Shown here piece by piece: positions 55,632-61,377 of a stretch of 61,377 bases of DNA. Both the position numbers and the translations under genes were made by a program. The DNA is from Lachnospiraceae bacterium (GTDB lineage: Bacteria > Bacillota > Clostridia > Lachnospirales > Lachnospiraceae), in NCBI GenBank assembly GCA_910575605.1, contig CAJTEW010000019.1, forward strand, positions 1 through 61,377. The letters run 5' to 3'. Position 1 is the stretch's first letter; each line of letters begins with the position of its first letter. The notes under the pieces are model-generated. The model was not told the DNA's origin and ran no database searches. It saw only the letters and a list, made by a program, of their open reading frames with translations.

Positions 55632-57254
55632 GTGAAACAACCTTACAATACTACGATTTACAACACGGCGCTTTATATGAGATTGAGCCGGGACGATGAA
55701 AACTATGGTGACAGCGTAAGCATTGAAACACAGCGGACAATCCTGCAACAGTACGCAAAGGAACAGGGGCTTCATGTAGTCGGTGAGTATGTGGACGATG
55801 GCTGGTCGGGGACGAACTTTGAACGGCCGGATTTTCAGCGCATGATGGACGATATGGAAGCCGGAAAAGTAAACTGCATTGTCACGAAAGACCTGTCCCG
55901 TTTCGGGCGGGAACATGTGATGATGGACTACTATCTGGAATTTCTGTTCCCGGAGAAACGGGTTCGCTACATCGCCGTTGCGGAGAATGAGGACACAGAG
56001 AAAGGGCTTTCCGATTTTGTCCCGTTCAAAAACCTGTTCAATGAATGGTTTGCGAAAGATACAAGCCGCAAGGTAAAGGCCGCTTTCAAAGCAAAGTTTG
56101 CCACAGGACAGCGTATCGGCGCCTATGCTCCCATCGGGTACAGGAAACACCCGGAAATCAAAAACAAGCTGATAATCGACGAGGAAACCCGCTGGATAGT
56201 GGAGAAGATTTTTGACCTTGCTATTCATGGCAGAGGGGCGGCCAGTATCACAAGAATACTGATTGCGGAAAAGGTTCCCACACCGGGATTTATCAACTTC
56301 CAGCGTGACGGGACTTTTGCAAACATCTATGCGGGTGCGCCGGAGGAAAAAAGCTACGCATGGACGATAGCCCAGGTCAAGAGCATTATGAAAGACGAAA
56401 CCTATATCGGCCATACCATTCATTACCGGGAAACGAACATTTCCTTTAAGAACAAGCGGAGGGTACGCAAGCCCCAAAGTGAATGGGTGCGGGTGGAGAA
56501 CACGCAGGAGCCGATTATCAGCGAGCAGGTTTTCCGGCAGGTACAGGAGCAGATAGCAAACCGCCGCAGGAAGTGCAAGGATGGTACAACGCAGATTTTT
56601 TCCGGATTGGTAAAATGTGCGGATTGCGGCTGGTCGCTGTCCTATGGGGAGAACAGGCAGAACAGCAAGCCTTACGGCCATTATCATTGTAGCAAGTACG
56701 GGCAGGGCACACGCCAATGCTCCATGCACTATATCCGTTATGATGTGCTTTATGCCTATGTCCTCTCCCGTCTGCAATACTGGTCGGGGCTGGTACAGCA
56801 TGATGAAGAACGGCTCTTGAAGCAGCTGTTAAATGCCACTGATAAGGGACAGGCTGCCGCAAGAAAGAAGCAGGCCGCAGAACTGAAAAAGGCAGAGAAG
56901 CGAAAAGCCGAAGTCGATACTTTGTTTGCCCGGATGTATGAGGACTGGGCGGCGGGGCGTATCACGGAATACAACTTCTCTATGCTGTCCGGGAAGTACC
57001 AAAGCGAACAGGCTGAACTGGACGAAAAGATTGAACAGCTTCAATCCGCTATCGCCACTGAAAGCCAGAACGCCGTAGACGCAGAAAAATGGATTGCCTT
57101 GATGAAAGAGTGCGTCAATCCAACAGAACTGACCGCCGAACTTTTGAATATGCTGATTGAAAAAATCGTTGTCCATGAAGCGGTCAAAGGTGAGGACGGA
57201 AGCCGGGAACAGGAGGTAGAAATCTTCTACCGCTTTATCGGCAAAATTGATTGA
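55632..57254 (+). CDS. large serine recombinase (integrase of the element)
   Basis: A 540-aa recombinase. The N-terminal resolvase domain has the catalytic serine in YMRLSRDDEN near residue 19 and the DLSRFGREHVMM motif near 90. The recombinase domain, a zinc ribbon (CADCGW...HYHCSKYGQGTRQC near 335-365) and a coiled coil (about 405-480) follow. It catalyses integration and excision of the element. The start is GTG at 55632 behind AAGGAGG. It ends 43 bp before the right junction. Confidence 0.95.
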   Translation: MKQPYNTTIYNTALYMRLSRDDENYGDSVSIETQRTILQQYAKEQGLHVVGEYVDDGWSGTNFERPDFQRMMDDMEAGKVNCIVTKDLSRFGREHVMMDYYLEFLFPEKRVRYIAVAENEDTEKGLSDFVPFKNLFNEWFAKDTSRKVKAAFKAKFATGQRIGAYAPIGYRKHPEIKNKLIIDEETRWIVEKIFDLAIHGRGAASITRILIAEKVPTPGFINFQRDGTFANIYAGAPEEKSYAWTIAQVKSIMKDETYIGHTIHYRETNISFKNKRRVRKPQSEWVRVENTQEPIISEQVFRQVQEQIANRRRKCKDGTTQIFSGLVKCADCGWSLSYGENRQNSKPYGHYHCSKYGQGTRQCSMHYIRYDVLYAYVLSRLQYWSGLVQHDEERLLKQLLNATDKGQAAARKKQAAELKKAEKRKAEVDTLFARMYEDWAAGRITEYNFSMLSGKYQSEQAELDEKIEQLQSAIATESQNAVDAEKWIALMKECVNPTELTAELLNMLIEKIVVHEAVKGEDGSREQEVEIFYRFIGKID

Positions 57255-57297
57255 ATGATACCAATATCTTTAACTATGTGATACCGGGGCAGCCATT

Positions 57298-57648
57298 CCA
57301 GATTTAGAGGTTTTGTTAAAAATATCTAAGCTTTATGGAATTACAATAAATGATATTTTAGAGCCGAATATACCGACTGAAAGGATAACTGATTTTGAAC
57401 AATTATCAAAAATTCCAGAAAACGAATTAAGAGAAATATTGAAGCAATTTGATATGACATCTCTTGTTATGGCTTCAATGGGGGCATCTCCAAAAATAAA
57501 TAATTTGCTAGAAAAATTATTTCCAGATGTAGACTATAAAATGGAAAGAAACTATATTGGCAGAGTTAGAATTGATGAAGTTGAAAGAATACAACAGGAA
57601 ATAGTTTCTGTCATAAACTTACGAGCTTTAGATAGTGAATTTTTATAA
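57298..57648 (+). pseudogene. 3' part of the interrupted XRE regulator
   Basis: 116 codons with no start, reading PDLEVLLKISKLYGITINDI as a direct continuation of the fragment ending at 49781. The C-terminal part (RITDFEQLSKIPENELREIL) is of unknown function. Together they form an intact gene if the element is precisely removed. Confidence 0.85.
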
Positions 57649-57783
57649 AATTATAAGTCAAGAAATGAAATATTACACCAAAAAGTTAATGTGACATGCT
57701 AAAATGGATACTACACAAACCTTACCAGTTAAAATGCCGGTAGAATTAAGGAGTGAATCGTTTCCTCTCAAGTAGACTTTTTG
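57649..57783. other. scar between regulator and following remnant
   Basis: A short start-like frame (MDTTQTLPVKMPVELRSESF) breaks off at about 57775, where unrelated coding sequence begins. This looks like a junction of two DNA sources rather than a gene. Confidence 0.35.
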
Positions 57784-58053
57784 TCTGACAGTCACGGAAC
57801 AGCCTCCGGTAGAGATACGCTTATCAATTATTACCTGTTTTCCGAGCGGAAGCGTCTGGCTCTGGCACGGTCTGTGAAGAGATACTGCTTCTCTGTGCAG
57901 ACATTGACTATTCCGGACGTAACCCGGGTTTTAGAACAGATGGAAGGTGTGATAAGCGGGGATGATATTATTTTGAACCGCTATAATAGCTGGCTTAATG
58001 TGATGCCGTTGGCTATAGGGCGGATGAGGTATGTCTGGAAGATTCGGCTCTGA
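57784..58053 (+). pseudogene. C-terminal remnant, 90 codons, unknown family
   Basis: Reads SDSHGTASGRDTLINYYLFS and ends RMRYVWKIRL. It is protein-like but lacks a start with a ribosome-binding site and begins at the scar. It could be the tail of a regulator; I do not recognise it. Confidence 0.4.
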
Positions 58054-58086
58054 TGTAACGTATTGAAAATAAAGGAGAGGGAAGAT

Positions 58087-58437
58087 ATGGACAATGAAAA
58101 AGTATATGCAATGAGTTTTGCGAAAATATATCCGCTGTTGGCTGCGAAGGCAGAAAAGAAGGGACGAACGTTAAATGAAGTGAATGAAGTAATCTGCTGG
58201 CTGACCGGGTATAGCACGGAAGAAATAGAAGACGCCCTCAACAGTTCTGTTACTTATGGTGACTTTTTTCAAAATGCGCCGCTTCCAAACCAGGACAGGA
58301 AATCTATCAAAGGTGTGGTCTGCGGGGTACGCGTAGAAACAATTGAGGAGCCATTGATGCAGGAGATAAGATATCTGGACAAACTGATTGATGAACTGGC
58401 AAAAGGAAAACCCGTGGATAAAATTCTCCATAGATGA
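58087..58437 (+). CDS. DUF2200 family protein
   Basis: A 116-aa protein matching the DUF2200 pattern: VYAMSFAKIYPLLAAKAEKK, EVICWLTGYS, and the C-terminal IRYLDKLIDELAKGKPVDKI. Function unknown; these are small cytosolic proteins. GGAGAGG precedes the ATG at 58087. It is followed by the DUF1801 gene, probably on the same transcript. Confidence 0.85.
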   Translation: MDNEKVYAMSFAKIYPLLAAKAEKKGRTLNEVNEVICWLTGYSTEEIEDALNSSVTYGDFFQNAPLPNQDRKSIKGVVCGVRVETIEEPLMQEIRYLDKLIDELAKGKPVDKILHR

Positions 58438-58459
58438 GCAGACAAAGAGGTGAATAAGT

Positions 58460-58867
58460 ATGTGGAAATGTCCAAAATGCGGCCGTACATTTAAGAATAC
58501 AAATCAGGAGCATTACTGCGGCGAAGCTCCGAAAACAATTGAAGAATATATAGAACGTCAGCCAGAGCAGACGCAGTTCTTTTTGCAGCAGATAAATAAC
58601 ACAATAAAATCCGTAATACCGGACGCCGTGGAAAAGATATCATGGAGCATGCCGACTTATTGGAAAAAACATAATCTGATCCAGTTTGCGGCCTTTAAGA
58701 AGCATATAGGATTGTATCCTGGTCCTGAAGCGGTGGAGACATTTGCGGACAGGCTTAAGGAATATAAGACAAGTAAAGGAGCCATACAGCTTCCTTATGA
58801 TAAGCCCCTGCCGCTCGAGTTAATCGGAGATATTGCAAAATGGTGTGAAATGGAGAATGGCTGCTAA
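58460..58867 (+). CDS. DUF1801 (YdhG-like) protein with an N-terminal zinc ribbon
   Basis: A 135-aa protein. A short zinc-finger-like head (CPKCGRTFKNTNQEHYC) is fused to a DUF1801/iron-chaperone-like domain (ISWSMPTYWKKHNLIQFAAF and HIGLYPGPEAVETF). Proteins of this type are small stress-associated or frataxin-like folds; biochemical role unproven. GAGGTG precedes the start. Its stop overlaps the next start (TAATG). Confidence 0.85.
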   Translation: MWKCPKCGRTFKNTNQEHYCGEAPKTIEEYIERQPEQTQFFLQQINNTIKSVIPDAVEKISWSMPTYWKKHNLIQFAAFKKHIGLYPGPEAVETFADRLKEYKTSKGAIQLPYDKPLPLELIGDIAKWCEMENGC

Positions 58868-59043
58868 TGGATGCAGATATTTTAAATTTTTTTGATCAGC
58901 ATATGGTAAATCTGCAGACGGGATTTCGTATTACAATGCATTCGACGAATACCATATAAAGCATAATATTAGTGCAATGGAAAAACTGTTTGCAGGTTAT
59001 GTGAATGCGAGACTGGACAGTTACTTGATGATGGTGGAATAAT
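58867..59043 (+). pseudogene. decayed small gene following DUF1801
   Basis: A coupled 30-codon frame (MDADILNFFDQHMVNLQTGF...) is followed by a second piece (MEKLFAGYVNARLDSYLMMV). Both look like parts of one broken gene. Function unknown. Confidence 0.35.
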
Positions 59044-59066
59044 AACTACCTGAGAGAGGAATTTGT

Positions 59067-59177
59067 ATGCTTGTTTCAGAATACTTTGGATTAGATGATA
59101 AGTTTTCCGAAGTTAATGCGTTGGACGGGAACGAGGTGAAGGCAAGTCGATTCCTGCTAAAGGATGACCTGAAGTAG
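59067..59177 (+). pseudogene. short remnant (MLVSEYFGLDDKF...)
   Basis: 36 codons with an AGAGAGG site upstream, ending in TAG directly before the LytTR-like fragment. Probably an N-terminal piece of a decayed gene; family unknown. Confidence 0.3.
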
Positions 59178-59426
59178 GCACTGCCGGAGTGCTTGGATGA
59201 CATCCTGCGGGAGGAGCAGGTGGTGGAGCTTAGCTTCGTGGAGGGGAACGTGAACCTGCGGGTGGACGACATTATTTATATCGGGACGAGCAGACACAAG
59301 AACGTATTTTACACGGCAGGGGAGACATACAGCATCTATAAGAAGATGGATGAGCTGGAGGCGGAACTGGCGGGGATTATTTGGAAGGAGGTGAAGGTCG
59401 GTATGGGATTTGACCGGGGAAGTTAG
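59178..59426 (+). pseudogene. LytTR DNA-binding domain fragment
   Basis: An open stretch reading LSFVEGNVNLRVDDIIYIGT and FYTAGETYSIYKKMDELEAEL matches the beginning of a LytTR domain as found in response regulators. The C-terminal recognition strand region is replaced by unrelated codons and no receiver domain precedes it. Confidence 0.5.
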
Positions 59427-59532
59427 GCTCGATGTATTTAAGGGACAATTAACCGCTTGGACTTATTATAGGGGAGCGGGTGCGGCTCTGACTGACAGAG
59501 GGGCTGCCATAAGAAAGAAATGGAGGATTGAA

Positions 59533-60054
59533 ATGGGTATTAACGGAATAGGAACAGTGGGATATCCGCTGACAGGATACACGGCAAGGAAGACAGGAAG
59601 AAGTGCGGAATCCGGGGCTGTGGGATTCATGGAAACGGTGGAAGAAAAGGCGGCGCAAGGCAAAGCAGTCGACCAGGATGAGAAAGCCTTTGAGATGGTC
59701 GGGCCAAATGCCCCGCAGGAAGTGAAGGATGCGTGGATGGATGCGGCGAAAGAAGTAAATGCGAATGGCATGGGAATTCGTGGTAACGGAATGGTGAGCC
59801 ATATATCGCAGATGATGCTGCAGCGGCTTAATAAACAGCTTAAGGGTGAAACGGAGAATTTCGACATCCTCGGAAATACGGTGGAATCTGCAATCCAGGC
59901 AACGAAAAAGGCGCTGTACGATTTGGAGCATCCCGTAGTATGTACGCCCAGGAGCATAGAGGCTCAGCAGGCCCGCATCAAAGAGGGGGAATTTTACAGG
60001 GCATTTTTAGAGAAGCTGGAGAAATTATATGAAGGCATAAGCATAACAAGATAG
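59533..60054 (+). CDS. hypothetical protein (MGINGIG start, Lachnospiraceae-type)
   Basis: A 173-aa soluble protein with a short N-terminal motif (MGINGIGTVGYPLTGYTARK), a low-complexity acidic linker, and a helical C-terminus (MMLQRLNKQLKGETENFDIL). GGAGG precedes the ATG at 59533. Similar N-termini occur in uncharacterised Lachnospiraceae proteins from memory. No function can be assigned. Confidence 0.55.
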   Translation: MGINGIGTVGYPLTGYTARKTGRSAESGAVGFMETVEEKAAQGKAVDQDEKAFEMVGPNAPQEVKDAWMDAAKEVNANGMGIRGNGMVSHISQMMLQRLNKQLKGETENFDILGNTVESAIQATKKALYDLEHPVVCTPRSIEAQQARIKEGEFYRAFLEKLEKLYEGISITR

Positions 60055-60139
60055 GGCAGGCATCCCCGGCTTTGCGGCGGATTGGGGAATCGGGGAACAG
60101 GGCGGTTTTGATGCGAGGGCGTGATATAAAAATGATTTT

Positions 60140-60463
60140 TTGAAAGAAGGTGATGGCATCGAGCGTATATTGATGATTGAGTTTGGCGAGCAAGATTTCC
60201 CCGCCTTTAACAAGATGATCGATGTCCTGAAACGTCACCCTGACTTCGACTACCAGCAGTTGAATGAAGATTCGGTGCTGTCAATACCGAGACTGGAGAT
60301 TTCCCACAACCGCAGGAAGATATACCAGAAAGTGTAGGGCGAGGATGCGCTTGGAAATGAAAGCAACACCATAAAGTGCCATATCCGGAACCTGCGGGAA
60401 AAGCTGTATGCGGCACAGCCGGATGTCTGCTTTACAATCCTGTGCGAGCGGGTTCTGTTTTGA
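60140..60463 (+). pseudogene. response-regulator DNA-binding domain pseudogene
   Basis: The frame reads ILMIEFGEQDFPAFNKMIDV, then ISHNRRKIYQKV, then TAG at 60335-60337, then GEDALGNESNTIKCHIRNLR. The stop stands where OmpR-type winged helices have tryptophan (KVWGEDALG), a TGG-to-TAG change. The segment between KIYQ and YQKV is also too short, suggesting an internal deletion. Dead regulator. Confidence 0.55.
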
Positions 60464-60646
60464 ACTGAATACGGAACAGAAATATACATAACAGCGGCTT
60501 GGGGAATTCAGGCTGCTGCTATTTTTGTCCGTTTTTCGGGACAGTCTGCTAAATTTTTATAAATCTGATGGTTCTTGGAATCATTGTGTCGATTCTGGTA
60601 GCGTACATAAACCACACAAAAAAGTAACTGCCCCGGCTGAAGTGAC

Positions 60647-60686
60647 CCCCTTTTATTAGACAAAAATGAAAGTCTAATGAAAGGGG
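60647..60686 (+). repeat. hairpin at the start of the IS3 transposase gene
   Basis: A 15-bp stem with one G-U pair (60647-60661 with 60672-60686), whose 3' arm includes the AAGGGG ribosome-binding site of orfA. It can mask that site in read-through transcripts, a known way insertion sequences avoid activation from outside promoters. Confidence 0.7.
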
Positions 60687-60694
60687 TTATTTCT

Positions 60695-61096
60695 ATGTCT
60701 GGAAGAAAAATATATTCTGCAGAACTCAAGCTGGAAATTGTGGAGCGGTATCTCAAAGGAGATATTGGAATCAAAAAACTGGCACAGGAATACCATGTCA
60801 GCTATGGTGATATTCAAAAATGGAGGGATGCCTATCAGGAGCATGGCGTGGAAGGATTAAGCACTACACATAGAACTTATACTGGCGAATTTAAAGTCTC
60901 TGTTGTAGAATATATGCATAATACAGGTGCATCCATCCGAAAGACGGCAGCCCACTTCAACATCCCTTCCTTCAGGACTGTTTCCCAATGGGAACGCATC
61001 TACTATGAGCAAGGGAAGGATGCCCTGTTTAAAGAACAGAGAGGCAGGACATCAAAAATGGGGAAAAACGTCCACAGAAACCAAAAACAAACATAG
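60695..61096 (+). CDS. IS3-family transposase OrfA (IS150-like), frame-disturbed at its end
   Basis: A 133-aa protein with two tandem helix-turn-helix units (AELKLEIVERYLKGDIGIKK and FKVSVVEYMHNTGASIRKTA), as in IS150-type OrfA. The start is ATG at 60695 behind AAGGGG. The expected C-terminal leucine-zipper segment (EDLLAEVQRLRMENEYLKKL) lies in another frame. An A5 run near 61065 read as A6 would restore it. Confidence 0.8.
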   Translation: MSGRKIYSAELKLEIVERYLKGDIGIKKLAQEYHVSYGDIQKWRDAYQEHGVEGLSTTHRTYTGEFKVSVVEYMHNTGASIRKTAAHFNIPSFRTVSQWERIYYEQGKDALFKEQRGRTSKMGKNVHRNQKQT

Positions 61097-61377
61097 AGAC
61101 AAACGAAGACCTGCTTGCCGAAGTGCAACGTCTTCGCATGGAGAATGAATACCTAAAAAAATTAAATGCCTTAATTCAAAAGCGGGAAAGATCAGAGAAA
61201 CCGACAAAGTAGCTGTCATTACAGAATTAAGGCAGAAATATAAACTGGCAGCATTACTGGAACTGGCAGAAATGCATGGTAAGAATTAAAAAATATCGTT
61301 CCTACAAGGGAGAAGTTGGAAAGATTGCGCCTAATATACTGAAAAGGGATTTCAACACTACAGCACCGAACCAGAAG
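61067..61377 (+). pseudogene. IS3 OrfA tail and degenerate OrfB
   Basis: Contains the displaced OrfA zipper, the beginning of OrfB ([20 protein letters not shown]) and then, in another frame, [20 protein letters not shown], which normally lies about 70 residues further on. The join at about 61275-61285 is an internal deletion. The element continues past the window edge. Confidence 0.65.

Larger units (their letters stand above)
49782..57297. mobile_element. 7.5-kb mobilizable element carrying ANT(6) resistance
   Basis: The element is delimited by the two halves of the XRE gene. Both junctions share only the dinucleotide TT (49780-49781 and 57296-57297), as expected for a large serine recombinase crossover. 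It holds an oriT at the left end, resistance cargo on the minus strand, accessory plasmid-like genes, a MobV relaxase and the recombinase at the right end. This is the layout of an integrative mobilizable element that borrows a conjugation machine. G+C is visibly higher than flanking DNA. Confidence 0.85.

Noticed and set aside
55626-56801. 391-codon open frame on the minus strand
   Set aside because: It is antisense to the serine recombinase, has cysteine- and histidine-rich random composition and no ribosome-binding site. It is a shadow caused by codon bias.

Overview
The window looks like a gut Lachnospiraceae-type Bacillota (Firmicutes) chromosome. The basis is the gene content (DapL-type lysine synthesis, glnA next to an ANTAR regulator, PduL, strong AGGAGG ribosome-binding sites, TTG/GTG starts) and mobile DNA typical of gut clostridia (TnpW-like protein, large serine recombinase, MobV relaxase, ISL3/IS3/IS21 pieces). 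I cannot name the species.

Layout. 1-7.2 kb: accessory debris with a DUF3267 membrane peptidase, a divergent WYL regulator and DJ-1/PfpI gene, a TnpW-like protein, an Rpn nuclease, and a frameshifted ATPase gene fused to a 5'-truncated ISL3 transposase. 7.6-13.7 kb: a type I restriction-modification operon (hsdM-hsdS-hsdR) with a duplicated hsdS recombination repeat. 13.8-33.2 kb: mostly housekeeping genes (rarA, an alkyltransferase-like gene, pduL, glnA-ANTAR-dapF-dapL, a polyol dehydrogenase), then a complete Wadjet operon (jetABCD), an M20 peptidase and a YfcC-type transporter. 33.3-33.6 kb: tRNA-Gln(CTG) and tRNA-Pro(CGG), followed by an integrase remnant that marks the start of an island. 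34.2-44.9 kb: IS21-like end repeats, a second Rpn protein, and a two-gene system. That system is a 1447-aa protein with two RNA-polymerase-alpha-CTD-like domains plus a 1619-aa DEAH helicase with zinc ribbons and a DUF1998 end. 45.3-47.1 kb: an ISL3 element. 47.5-49.5 kb: a TetR/MFS efflux pair with a clear operator. 49.8-57.3 kb: a 7.5-kb mobilizable element with oriT, MobV relaxase, serine recombinase and an ANT(6) streptomycin-resistance gene, inserted inside an XRE regulator gene. 57.3-61.4 kb: the rest of that regulator, DUF2200 and DUF1801 genes, several decaying regulator pieces and a degenerate IS3 element running off the end.

The window therefore carries three nuclease/helicase systems that are likely or known anti-invader systems: type I RM, Wadjet (plasmid defence) and the two-gene helicase system. 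The last is the best candidate for something under-described. It resembles the two-gene form of Druantia in architecture, but the partner's alpha-CTD-like N-terminus is not something I can tie to a characterised family. Other notable signals are a glnA leader with a consensus promoter running straight into an intrinsic terminator, a pMV158-like oriT, a reconstructable insertion site for the 7.5-kb element, a 38-bp-armed perfect palindrome, and a recurrent pattern of frameshifts at homopolymers in decaying genes.
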